A DNA stretch of 64,000 nt from Alistipes sp. (GTDB lineage: Bacteria > Bacteroidota > Bacteroidia > Bacteroidales > Rikenellaceae), in contig JAFYQI010000008.1 in the NCBI GenBank assembly GCA_017547175.1, forward strand, positions 434,001 through 498,000, given 5' to 3'. A program made the position numbers and the translations under genes. A model generated the notes under the pieces. The model was not told the origin of the DNA, searched no databases, and worked only from the letters and a program-made list of their open reading frames with translations. Positions 51,699-61,400 of the stretch are shown piece by piece; the first letter of the stretch is position 1, and each line of letters opens with the position of its first letter.

Positions 51699-53477
51699 AT
51701 GAAATTTGTAAAAGTTTTCTTGGCTGCGTTGGCAGCTTTTGTAGTTGGTTCGTTTGTCTGCTTCTTCTTGTGGATTTTGGTATTGGTCGGTATGGCCGGT
51801 ACGATGGGAGGATCCACGGAGCCTGTCACAAATAATACGATTCTCAAGATCGATTTCTCGGAGGTTATCACCGATGCACCTTCGGGCAACCCGTTTGCAT
51901 CGATCGACTTTATGACGATGGAGACTACACCGCAGCTCTCGTTCTATTCGGCTCTACGTGCGATTGATGCAGCGGCCAAGGATGACCGCATCAAGGGAAT
52001 CTACCTGCGTCCGAACGGCATGGGTGGATTGTCGGGTACGGCTCAGGTAGAGGAGTTGCGTGCCACGTTGCAGCAGTTCAAGGAAAGTGGTAAGTTTATC
52101 ATCGCATACAACGAAACCTATACCCAGGGTCTCTACTACCTGGTTTCGGTAGCCGATCAGATCTATATGCAACCCGAGGGTTCGTTCGACTGGACGGGTT
52201 TGGCTTCGCAGACGTTGTTCTTCAAGGGTCTGCTCGATAAGTTGGGTATTGAGGTGGAGATCTTCCGTCCGACGGTCTGCAAATATAAGAGTGCCGTAGA
52301 GCCTTACTTCCTGAAGAAGATGTCGCCCGAGAATCGTGCCCAGATGCAGTCGCTCGTGAACTCGATGTGGAAGACGGTTACGACCGCTGTATCTGAGTCG
52401 CGCAGTGTTTCGGTGGAGGAACTGAACAAGCTGGCTGACAACCTGTCGATCGTCCTGCCGCAGGATGCCTTGGAGGCGAAGCTGATCGACGGTCTGAAGT
52501 ATGAGGATGAGATGGATGGCATCTTTGCCGAGTTAGGTGTAGAGAAGGGCTTGGATGATGAGTTTAACTACATTTCGTTGGGTGGTTATGCAGCGCAGGT
52601 AGGTGCCGATTTGAAGAACGTATCTTCACCCGAAGTGGCTATTGTCTATGCTGAGGGTCAGATTGTGGATGGCGAGGGTACCGACGGAAAGATTTACGGC
52701 AACACGCTTGCTGCCAAGATTCGCGAGGTGCGTCTTGATGAGGGTGTGAAGGCGGTCGTATTGCGTGTCAATTCGCCGGGTGGTTCGGCTTTGGCTTCGG
52801 ATATTATTTGGCGTGAGATGGAGCTGCTGAAGGCAGAGAAGCCGGTGATTGTTTCGATGGGAGGCTATGCCGCCAGTGGTGGTTATTACATCTCGGCTCC
52901 GGCTGATGCCATTTTGGCAGATAAGACGACCCTCACCGGTTCGATCGGTGTGTTTGGCATGATTCCCAACGTCGGTAAGGCGATGGAGCAGAAGTTGGGT
53001 GTAACGGTCGATGTGGTAAAGACCAATAGTTCGGCAGGCATCAGTCCTATGGTTCCGATGACTTCGGCCGAGAAGCGTGCCTTGATGCGCTCGGTAGATC
53101 GTGTTTATGAGCGTTTTACGGGTTTGGTGGCCGAGGGCCGAAACCTGCCTGTAGAGCGAGTTTTGGAGATTGCCGGAGGCCGTGTTTGGTCGGGCGAAGA
53201 GGCACTCGCAATCGGTCTGGTGGATATGAACGGTGGTCTGAAGGAGGCCATCGCCGTGGCGGTTGATAAGGCCGCGCTGGGTGAGGATTACCGCATCGTG
53301 GAGCGCACGGAGGTACCCACCGGTTTGGCAGCCTATCTGTCGGCCTTCTCGGCACAGCTGAAGAGCTCGTGGGAGGCCTCGGAGCTGGGCATTGCGATGA
53401 AGGAGTACCGCCACCTGCAGGAGGCCTTGTCGCAGTCGGGCGTGGTGATGTACTCGCCCTACAAGGTGGAGTTTTAA
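51699..53477 (+). CDS. sppA: signal peptide peptidase SppA (67-kDa type)
   Basis: A 592-residue membrane-anchored serine protease with an N-terminal helix (about 3-30) and two tandem S49 domains. The catalytic dyad is split between them: K197 in C-K-Y-K197-S-A-V-E-P and S393 in Y-A-A-S393-G-G-Y-Y. N-S-P-G-G-S-A-L lies in the second domain. It degrades cleaved signal peptides in the inner membrane. Second gene of the run to polA; 12-base gap upstream, 31-base gap downstream. Confidence 0.94.
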   Translation: MKFVKVFLAALAAFVVGSFVCFFLWILVLVGMAGTMGGSTEPVTNNTILKIDFSEVITDAPSGNPFASIDFMTMETTPQLSFYSALRAIDAAAKDDRIKGIYLRPNGMGGLSGTAQVEELRATLQQFKESGKFIIAYNETYTQGLYYLVSVADQIYMQPEGSFDWTGLASQTLFFKGLLDKLGIEVEIFRPTVCKYKSAVEPYFLKKMSPENRAQMQSLVNSMWKTVTTAVSESRSVSVEELNKLADNLSIVLPQDALEAKLIDGLKYEDEMDGIFAELGVEKGLDDEFNYISLGGYAAQVGADLKNVSSPEVAIVYAEGQIVDGEGTDGKIYGNTLAAKIREVRLDEGVKAVVLRVNSPGGSALASDIIWREMELLKAEKPVIVSMGGYAASGGYYISAPADAILADKTTLTGSIGVFGMIPNVGKAMEQKLGVTVDVVKTNSSAGISPMVPMTSAEKRALMRSVDRVYERFTGLVAEGRNLPVERVLEIAGGRVWSGEEALAIGLVDMNGGLKEAIAVAVDKAALGEDYRIVERTEVPTGLAAYLSAFSAQLKSSWEASELGIAMKEYRHLQEALSQSGVVMYSPYKVEF

Positions 53478-53508
53478 AAAAGTTGTGGAGTTTTAAAAAA
53501 ATTTAAGC

Positions 53509-54786
53509 ATGAAAAAGATTCTCTTAATAGCCCTTGCGGCTCTGGTTTTTGTGGGTTGTAACACGACGCAAGCGGAAAAACCGCGTGTGCTGATCTCGAC
53601 CGATATCGGTGGTACGGACCCCGATGATAACCAGTCGATGGCCCACCTGCTGATGTACAGCGAGCTGTTCGATCTGGAGGGGTTGGTTTCGACGCCTTCG
53701 TTTGGCGACGGCAACACGGCGGAGATCTTCCGCATGATTGACATCTATGAGGAGGATCTGCCGAAGCTCCGTGCAGCCTATCCCGACCTGATGAGCCCCG
53801 AGGCGTTGCGTGCGCTTGTCAAGGCGGGTCGTCAGAGCGAGTCCCCTGCGTGTGGTTGGGGCGAGCCGACCGAGGGCTCGAATTGGATTATCGAGTGCGC
53901 TCGCAAAGAGGATAAGCGCCCGTTGCATGTCTTGGTGTGGGGTTGCCTGGAGGATGTGGCACAAGCGCTGCACGATGCCCCTGAGATTGCGCCCAAATTG
54001 CGAGTACATTGGATTGGTGGCCCGAACAAGAAGTGGGGTGTGAATGCCTATATGTATATTGTGGAACACTTCCCCGACCTCTGGATGATCGAGAACAACA
54101 CGACCTACCGTGGTTATATCTACGACTCGAAGAACGATGACGAGTGGAACACGGGCTACTTTGAGAAGTATATCAAGGATGCCGGAAACCTGGGTCGAGA
54201 CTTTGCCGCCTACTACAAGGGTAACCCCAAGATGGGTGACACGCCGACCCTGCTCTACCTGATGAGCGACAACGATCCCGAACAACCCGAGCAGCTCTCG
54301 TGGGCGGGTCGTTTCGTGAAGACCCAAAGCACGCCGCGCCGCGTATTCTACGGTCCGACTTCGGCAGCCGATACGGCGCAGGTTTGTGGCATCATCGAGT
54401 GGCGTTTGAAGGGTCCGGTTTGTGAGGATCTGGCAATCGACACCCCGTGCCTCACGCTCGACATTCGCAATCAGCAGTGGAAGGGTTACTACAAGGGCGA
54501 TGGCAACTATGTGTTGCGCCATTCGACCTACTACACCGGCACGCTCTCCTATACGATCACCTCGACGGTTGAGGGTTTCGAGCCCATCGCGGGTGAAATC
54601 ACGGTGGTCAACACCTGGGATGTTGCCCCCTCGGAGGATGATCTGAAGGTTGGCAGTCAGTGGTGGACCGACAGCTATGCGCCGGCCGATATGTGGCGTA
54701 ACTACGCCGGTGCAAACACCCAGCTCGAGGTGCGTCCGGCGATCATGGCCGACTGGGCTGCACGTTGGCAAGTGCTTGCAGAATAA
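53509..54786 (+). CDS. DUF1593-type nucleoside-hydrolase-like lipoprotein
   Basis: A 425-residue lipoprotein, lipobox at C17 (V-F-V-G-C). The N-terminal domain begins V-L-I-S-T-D-I-G-G-T-D-P-D-D-N-Q-S, an Asp cluster like the calcium site of inosine/uridine nucleoside hydrolases. V-W-G-C-L-E-D-V-A-Q-A-L and H-W-I-G-G-P-N are typical of DUF1593. A C-terminal beta-domain starts near residue 330. Exported proteins of this family are thought to act on glycosides or nucleosides, but activity is unproven. It follows sppA and precedes queD by 12 bases. Confidence 0.82.
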   Translation: MKKILLIALAALVFVGCNTTQAEKPRVLISTDIGGTDPDDNQSMAHLLMYSELFDLEGLVSTPSFGDGNTAEIFRMIDIYEEDLPKLRAAYPDLMSPEALRALVKAGRQSESPACGWGEPTEGSNWIIECARKEDKRPLHVLVWGCLEDVAQALHDAPEIAPKLRVHWIGGPNKKWGVNAYMYIVEHFPDLWMIENNTTYRGYIYDSKNDDEWNTGYFEKYIKDAGNLGRDFAAYYKGNPKMGDTPTLLYLMSDNDPEQPEQLSWAGRFVKTQSTPRRVFYGPTSAADTAQVCGIIEWRLKGPVCEDLAIDTPCLTLDIRNQQWKGYYKGDGNYVLRHSTYYTGTLSYTITSTVEGFEPIAGEITVVNTWDVAPSEDDLKVGSQWWTDSYAPADMWRNYAGANTQLEVRPAIMADWAARWQVLAE

Positions 54787-54798
54787 GAATTTAGAAGA

Positions 54799-55248
54799 AT
54801 GGCTATTATCCGTTTAACCAAAGAATTCTCGTTCGAGGCGGCCCACGCATTGGGGGGCTATGATGGTCCCTGCCGTGAGATTCACGGCCACTCGTACCGT
54901 CTTTTTGTGACCATCAAGGGTGAGCCCTCGGTCAATCCCGAGGACCCGAAGCAGGGCATGGTGATGGATTTCGGGGTGCTGAAGCAGATCGTCAGCGAGG
55001 AGATCATCTCGCGCTTGGACCACGCCTTGGTGTTGCGCTCTTCGACCGACGAGGAGTTGCGTCGTGTGTTGGCATCGCAGTTTAACAACGTGGTGGAGGT
55101 GGAGTACCAGCCCACCTGCGAGAATATGCTCGACGACTTTGCGCGCCGCATCTCGATGCGTCTGCCTGCGGGTGTCGTGCTCCACAGCTTGCGCCTGCAT
55201 GAAACGGCAACCTCCTATGCCGAGTGGTTTGCTGAAGATAACCGATAA
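54799..55248 (+). CDS. queD: 6-carboxytetrahydropterin synthase (QueD / PTPS family)
   Basis: A 149-residue zinc enzyme of queuosine precursor synthesis. Seen: F-S-F-E-A-A-H-A-L with the first zinc His, catalytic Cys in P-C-R-E-I-H-G-H-S-Y with two further zinc His, and the C-terminal E-T-A-T-S-Y pterin-anchoring Glu. L-D-H-A-L-V-L provides the catalytic His. It would convert dihydroneopterin triphosphate to 6-carboxytetrahydropterin. Other que genes are not in the window. 12 bases after the DUF1593 gene and 17 before polA. Confidence 0.9.
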   Translation: MAIIRLTKEFSFEAAHALGGYDGPCREIHGHSYRLFVTIKGEPSVNPEDPKQGMVMDFGVLKQIVSEEIISRLDHALVLRSSTDEELRRVLASQFNNVVEVEYQPTCENMLDDFARRISMRLPAGVVLHSLRLHETATSYAEWFAEDNR

Positions 55249-55265
55249 TTAAAAAATCAATAGGC

Positions 55266-58148
55266 TTGAAACGTCTCTTTTTGGTCGATGCATATGCATT
55301 GATGTTCAAATACTACTACGCCTTTCTGGGTCGTCCGATGCGTAACCATGCGGGGTTGAATACCTCGGTGGTCTTTGGCTTCGTGAAGTTCCTGCGCGAT
55401 ATTCAGAAGCGCGAGAAGCCCGACTTGCTGGGTGTGGCATTCGATCCTAAGGGGGGGTCATTCCGTCGTGAACTCTACCCCGAATACAAGGCGAATCGTA
55501 CCGAAACACCCGAAGATATCATCCTCTCGCTGCCCTATGTGAAGCGGGTGCTGGAGGCGATGTGCATCCCGATTTTGGAGGTACCTGGATTCGAGGCCGA
55601 TGATGTGATCGGAACACTCTCGATGAAGGGTGCCGAGGCGGGTTATGAGGTCTTTATGGTGACCCCCGATAAGGATTACGGCCAGCTGGTGCGCGAAAAT
55701 TGCAAGATCTACAAGCAGAAGGGCGATGGTATCGAGATTGTGGATCGTGCGGCCATAGCCGAGAAGTATGGCATCGATGATCCGCAGCTCGTACGCGATA
55801 TTTTGGCCATCTGGGGCGATACTTCGGACAATATTCCCGGTGTACCGGGTATTGGCGAAAAGGGTGCTTGCAAGTTGGTGCAGGAGTGGGGTACGGTGGA
55901 AAACATCCTGGGCAACGTTGCCTCCATCAAGGGCAAGCAGGGCGAGAAGATTGCCGCCTGGGGTGACAATTTGCGCCTGGCCAAGGAACTGACAACGATC
56001 CGTTTGGATGTGCCCATCGAGTTCAATGAGGCTGACCTAACGGTCTGCTGTCCCCATCTCGACGACCTCAGAGCCTTGTTTGCCGAGTTGGATTTCAAGG
56101 CCTTTATGCATGACTTGCAAAATCTTGCTCCCGCCGAGCCGATCGAGGAGCGTCCTCGTCAAGAGGATCAGCGTCAGTTGGCCGAAGTGGCACGCAAGAA
56201 ATCGGCCGCTTTGAAGCAGGCCAAGCTAGAAGGTCAGGGCGATCTCTTTGCAGCATTTGGTGCACCGGTGGAGGAGCCGGCAACCGTGGATGCGGCAGTG
56301 GAGACAAGTGCGCCCTCGCTCTTTGATGCTGTACCCGAGGTGCTGAATGTACAAAGCGTAACACACGAATATATCTTGGTACAGTCGGCTGAAGAGTTGG
56401 CAGAGGTAGTCAAGCGAGTTTCTGCTTATGATGAGTTCTGTTTCGATACCGAGACAACGGGCTTGGATATCTTCAATGACCGTATTGTGGGTCTTTCGTT
56501 GGCCGTTGAGCCACACAAGGCGTGGTACGTGCCTTTTTACGAGGAGACCAAAGCCCTCTATGTGGAAATTCTGAAACCGCTTTTCGAAGATGAGCGGATT
56601 GCCAAAATCGGTCAGAACATCAAATTTGATTACATGGTGTTGAATCGCCTGGGAATTGAGGTGCGAGGTCGTCTGTACGACACGATGATTCTGCACTATC
56701 TCCTCGATCCCGAGGCGCGTCACAATATGAATGTCCTTGCCGAGCGTTATCTGAACTATCGACCGATCGAGATCGAAACGCTGATTGGCCGTGGATCGAA
56801 ACAGTTGACGATGGATCTGGTCGGTGTGGAGCGCGTATTGGAGTATGCGGCCGAGGATGCCGACATTACCTTGCAACTGAAGCAACAGCTCTATCCCGAG
56901 GTTGTGGAGCGTGGTTTGGAACGCCTGTATGCCGAGATAGAGGAGCCCATGATTCGTGTGTTGGCTGATATTGAACTGGTCGGTGTGAAGATCAACACGG
57001 AGCATTTGGCGGCCTATGGCGTGGAGTTGCAAGAAAAACTCTTGGAGTTGGAACGTGCCGTACGCAGTGAAGCCGGAGAACCGACCTTGAATATCAATTC
57101 GCCCCGCCAATTAGGCGAGGTACTCTTTGGTAAGATGCGTATTGCCGAGAAACCCAAGATGACCAAGACCAAGCAGTTCTGCACCGACGAGGAATATCTG
57201 CAGGGTTTTGCGGCAGAACATAGTATTGTGGCCTTGGTGTTGGAGTATCGCGGCGTGAAGAAGCTGCTTTCGACCTATGTTGAGGCGTTGCCGCAGCTGG
57301 TTAATCGTGCGACGGGTCGCATCCACACCTCGTTTAATCAGGCCGTGACGGCTACGGGTCGCCTCTCGTCGACCAACCCCAATCTGCAAAACATTCCGGT
57401 ACGTGATCTCCTTGGAAAGCGTATTCGTCAAGCCTTTATCCCCTCTGATGCCGATCATCTGTTGCTATCGGTCGATTACTCGCAGGTTGAATTGCGTCTG
57501 ATGGCACACCTTTCGGGCGATGAGTCACTGATTTCGGCCTTTGCCATGGGTGAGGATATTCACGCTGCAACGGCTGCCCGTCTCTTTGGGAAAGCGTTAT
57601 CGGAGGTCAGCTCCGAGGAGCGACGTCTTGCCAAGACCGCCAATTTTGGTATCATCTATGGTATCTCGGCTTTTGGTTTGAGTCAACGTCTGGAGATTCC
57701 GCGCAAGGAGGCAAAAGAGTTAATAGATGGCTACTTCCGCTCCTATCCCAAGGTGCAGGAGTATATGGAACGTGTGGTGACAGACGCTCGAGAAAAGGGC
57801 TATGTGGAGACCATTTTTGGCCGACGTCGTTATCTCAACGATATTCTTTCGCGGAATGCCGTGGCACGTGGCGTGGCAGAGCGAAATGCGGTCAATGCTC
57901 CGATTCAAGGTTCGGCGGCCGATATTATGAAGATGGCCATGATTGAGGTACATCGTCGTTTCCGTCAGGAGGGTATTCGTTCGCAGGTAATCCTCCAGGT
58001 ACACGATGAATTGGTGATCGATCTGCTGCGAGAAGAGCAGGAACAGGTTACCCGTATTGTGGTTGAGTCTATGGAGGGTGTTGCCCGATTGAAGGTGCAT
58101 TTGACTGCCGAAGCGGGTGTGGGTGAAAATTGGCTCGATGCACATTAG
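55266..58148 (+). CDS. polA: DNA polymerase I
   Basis: A 960-residue family A polymerase. The N-terminal 5'-3' exonuclease is at 1-290 (L-F-L-V-D-A-Y-A-L, E-A-D-D-V-I-G-T). The 3'-5' exonuclease at about 370-560 keeps all catalytic acids: D394-T-E396, N-I-K-F-D and Y-A-A-E-D, so proofreading should be active. Polymerase motif A is S-V-D737-Y-S-Q-V-E and motif C V-H-D914-E. Start is TTG 55266; no in-frame ATG lies just upstream and the next Met is inside the fold. A G7 run occurs at 55451-55457. Followed by a terminator at 58254. Confidence 0.96.
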   Translation: MKRLFLVDAYALMFKYYYAFLGRPMRNHAGLNTSVVFGFVKFLRDIQKREKPDLLGVAFDPKGGSFRRELYPEYKANRTETPEDIILSLPYVKRVLEAMCIPILEVPGFEADDVIGTLSMKGAEAGYEVFMVTPDKDYGQLVRENCKIYKQKGDGIEIVDRAAIAEKYGIDDPQLVRDILAIWGDTSDNIPGVPGIGEKGACKLVQEWGTVENILGNVASIKGKQGEKIAAWGDNLRLAKELTTIRLDVPIEFNEADLTVCCPHLDDLRALFAELDFKAFMHDLQNLAPAEPIEERPRQEDQRQLAEVARKKSAALKQAKLEGQGDLFAAFGAPVEEPATVDAAVETSAPSLFDAVPEVLNVQSVTHEYILVQSAEELAEVVKRVSAYDEFCFDTETTGLDIFNDRIVGLSLAVEPHKAWYVPFYEETKALYVEILKPLFEDERIAKIGQNIKFDYMVLNRLGIEVRGRLYDTMILHYLLDPEARHNMNVLAERYLNYRPIEIETLIGRGSKQLTMDLVGVERVLEYAAEDADITLQLKQQLYPEVVERGLERLYAEIEEPMIRVLADIELVGVKINTEHLAAYGVELQEKLLELERAVRSEAGEPTLNINSPRQLGEVLFGKMRIAEKPKMTKTKQFCTDEEYLQGFAAEHSIVALVLEYRGVKKLLSTYVEALPQLVNRATGRIHTSFNQAVTATGRLSSTNPNLQNIPVRDLLGKRIRQAFIPSDADHLLLSVDYSQVELRLMAHLSGDESLISAFAMGEDIHAATAARLFGKALSEVSSEERRLAKTANFGIIYGISAFGLSQRLEIPRKEAKELIDGYFRSYPKVQEYMERVVTDAREKGYVETIFGRRRYLNDILSRNAVARGVAERNAVNAPIQGSAADIMKMAMIEVHRRFRQEGIRSQVILQVHDELVIDLLREEQEQVTRIVVESMEGVARLKVHLTAEAGVGENWLDAH

Positions 58149-58253
58149 GGTCGATTTATATATAATAATAGGTATAAAATAGATGAGGTAGTTTTCGAGT
58201 TTCCTGCATTGTTCATTAGCGTCGAATAACCCCATTTAACATCTGATTCTCCC

Positions 58254-58299
58254 AAAAGAGGGGAGCAGTAACCGAGAAAGTTGCTGCTCCTCTCTTTTT
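58254..58299 (+). terminator. intrinsic terminator after polA
   Basis: Stem arms 58254-58272 and 58280-58298 pair almost completely (with G-U pairs) around a seven-base loop, followed by Ts. Confidence 0.8.
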
Positions 58300-58403
58300 A
58301 CTATTTTGCCAATTCTTATAAAAAATTAATATATAATAAATTGAAGTTTTGTAATAGTCTATATATTATATTATTACAAAATCCCCCCCCGCAAACGAAA
58401 AGA

Positions 58404-58420
58404 GTGTTACAGAGTGTAAT
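58404..58420 (+). promoter_or_regulatory. GTGTTAC/GTGTAAT direct repeat upstream of second SusC
   Basis: GTGTTAC, three bases, GTGTAAT, about 17 bases upstream of a weak -33 box. The same two half-sites, directly joined, occur upstream of the first SusC (20429-20442, minus). The placement fits an activator site; the role is a guess. Confidence 0.35.
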
Positions 58421-58497
58421 TTTTAGACGAAAAATCATTGCAAATTGAAACATTTTTTTATAATTTTATAGTCCTAAAACTTCAAAAACCTCTTGTT

Positions 58498-61400
58498 ATG
58501 GTTAAGAAAATTGTGCTATCATTAATTGGAGCCCTCTTATTTGCAGGGTGCGTTATGGCGCAGACCAAGCAAATTCGAGGAAGAGTCGTAGATGAAAATA
58601 GCGAGGCGATTATTGGAGCCTCGGTAGTAATCGCAGGTACGACTGTCGGTGTGACGACCGACTTGAACGGTGAATTTATCATTCGTACCGTTCCCTCAGA
58701 TGCTAAAGAGTTGCAAATTTCATTCCTTGGTTACAAAACCAAGACTGTGGCTGTTGCGCCCGAGGTGAATGTGCAGCTCGAATCGGATGCACAGGCTGTG
58801 GAAGCCGTTGTTGTGACGGGTATGACCAAGATCGACAAGCGACTCTTTACGGGTGCTTCGGACCGACTGGTTGCAGACGACGTGATGTTGAGTGGTGTGG
58901 CTGACGTGAGCCGCTCGCTCGAGGGTCGCTCGGCCGGTGTATCGGTTCAGAACGTATCGGCTACGTTCGGTACAGCTCCGAAGATCCGCGTGCGTGGTGC
59001 TACGTCGATTTTGGGTAGTTCGCGTCCCTTGTGGGTTGTTGACGGTGTGATCATCGAGGATGTTACGGAGGTAGGTGCCGATGAGCTTTCGTCGGGTGAC
59101 GCCGTGACGATGATCAGCTCGGCAATTGCCGGTCTGAATGCCGATGATATCGAGTCGATCAACATCCTGAAGGATGGTTCGGCAACCTCGATCTATGGTG
59201 CTAAGGCTATGGCCGGTGTGATCGTTGTAACGACCAAGAAGGGCCGCTCGGGTGGTACGAAGCTCAGCTACATGGGTGAGTTCACGACCCGTTTGAAGCC
59301 CAACTATGCCGACTATAACATCATGAACTCGCAGGATCAGATGAGTGTCTATGCCGAGCTTTCGAAGAAGGGTTACTTCAACCTGGCCGAAACGATGCGC
59401 GGTAAGGAGTACGGTGTTTATGGTAAGATGTACCACCTGATCAACCAGTACAACGAGACTTCGGGTCAGTATGGTCTGCCCCACACGGAGGCTGCCATGA
59501 ACGACTACCTGCGTCAGGCCGAGTATCGCAACACGGATTGGTTCGACGAGCTGTTCAGCAACTCGATCATGATGAACCACTCGGTGAGCATCTCGACCGG
59601 TTCGGACAAGGCTACGTCGTATATGTCGATGTCGATCATGGACGATCCGGGATGGTACGAGCGCAGCGGTGTAACCCGTTACACGTTCAACGCTAACACC
59701 ACCTTCAAGATTCTGAATAACTTGAGCCTGAATATCCTCGGTAACGCCAGCTATCGTAAGCAGGAGGCTCCGGGTACGCTGAGCCAGGATGTGGATTCGG
59801 TATCGGGTGAGATCAAGCGAGATTTCGATATCAACCCCTTCAGCTTTGCCATGAATACGTCGCGTACGCTTTCGCCCGATGAGGACTATGTACGCAACTA
59901 CACGGCCTTCAACATCCACCAGGAGTTGGAGAACAACCACATTGAGATTGATGCTGCCGATGTTCGTTTCCAGGGTGAGTTGAACTGGACCATCATCCCC
60001 GGTCTGGATTTCAATTCGCTGGCTTCGTTCCGCTACACGCAGACTTCGATGCAGCACCACATTAAGGATCAGTCGAACCAGGCTCGCGCTTACCGCGAGA
60101 TGTCGGATGCCGTGATCCAGAACAACAATCCCTATCTCTACACGGATCCCGACCACCTGAACTCGTTGCCGACGTCGATCCTGCCGAATGGTGGTATCTA
60201 CGAGAAGCGTGAGTACAAGTCGCCTTCGTACACGATCCGTAACTCGATCACCTACAACGATTCGTTCGATGACACGCATTACGTACACCTCTATGGTGGT
60301 ATGGAGATCACCTCGGTAGAGCGTACGAACGACTGGTTCCGCGGTTGGGGTCTGCAGTACGACCAGGGCGAGCAGGCATTCTACAACTACCTTGCTTTTA
60401 AGCAGTCGTCGGAGAACAACTCGGACTACTTCACCCTCTCGAATACGCGTCGTCGTTCGGCCGCCTTCTTCGCCATGGCCAACTACTCGTATAAGGGTCG
60501 CTACTCGATCAACGGTACGTTCCGTTATGAAGGTACGAACCGCCTCGGTAAGTCGCGCACGGCTCGCTGGCTCCCCACCTGGAACGTAGGTGCTTCGTGG
60601 AATATCCACGAGGAGGAGTTTATGAAGTCGATCTCGAAGACCCTCTCGCACCTCAGCCTGAAGGCTTCGTACTCACTGACGGCTGATGCCGGTCCGGATT
60701 ACATCACCAACTCGAGTGCCGTGATCCACAGCTACAACTCGGCTTACCGTCCGACGGCTGATGATAAGGAGACCGGTTTGGAGATCTACATGCTCGGTAA
60801 CGACGGTCTGACCTATGAGAAGAAGCACGAGTTTAACATAGGTCTGTCGGCAGGTTTCATCAATAACCGCATCAACCTGGCCGTTGACGCTTACTGGCGT
60901 GACAACTTCGACCTGCTGGGTCGTACGAATACGCAGGGTGTAGGTGGTGAGATTTGGAAGTATGCCAACATCGCCGACATGAAGTCGAACGGTATTGAGT
61001 TGACGCTCTCGACGCACAACATCAAAACCAAGGACTTCAAGTGGACAACCGACTTCACCTTCTCGTGGAGCGAGCAGGTAATTACCAACCTGCAGACCGA
61101 TGCCAACGTGATCAACCTGGTACGCGGTACGGGTTACAACCTGGAGGGTTATCCCCCGTATGCACTCTTCTCGATTCCCTTCACGGGTCTCGACGCTGAG
61201 GGCTTCCCGACCTTCGAGATTGGTGGCGAGAAGATCACCAAGGAGAACTACGCCGACATCAACTTCCAGGCTACGAGCGAGGATCTGCTCCAGTCGCTGA
61301 AGTATGAGGGTCCGACCGATCCGATCTACACGGGTGGTTTTGGTAACGTATTTAACTACAAGAACTGGCGTCTGAACATCTTCATGACCTACGGTTTCGG

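Larger units (their letters stand above)
58149..58497. other. 349-base gap between polA and the second SusC
   Basis: No gene seen. It holds the polA terminator (58254-58299) and an AT-rich stretch. An eight-C tract (58383-58390) follows, then the direct repeat GTGTTAC-AGA-GTGTAAT (58404-58420). A weak promoter-like pair comes last (ATTG 58437-58440, 20 bases, TAATTTTA 58461-58468). Confidence 0.6.

Noticed and set aside
55451..55457. G7 tract within polA as a phase-variable site
   Set aside because: polA is essential or nearly so and the frame is intact; a seven-base run alone is weak evidence.
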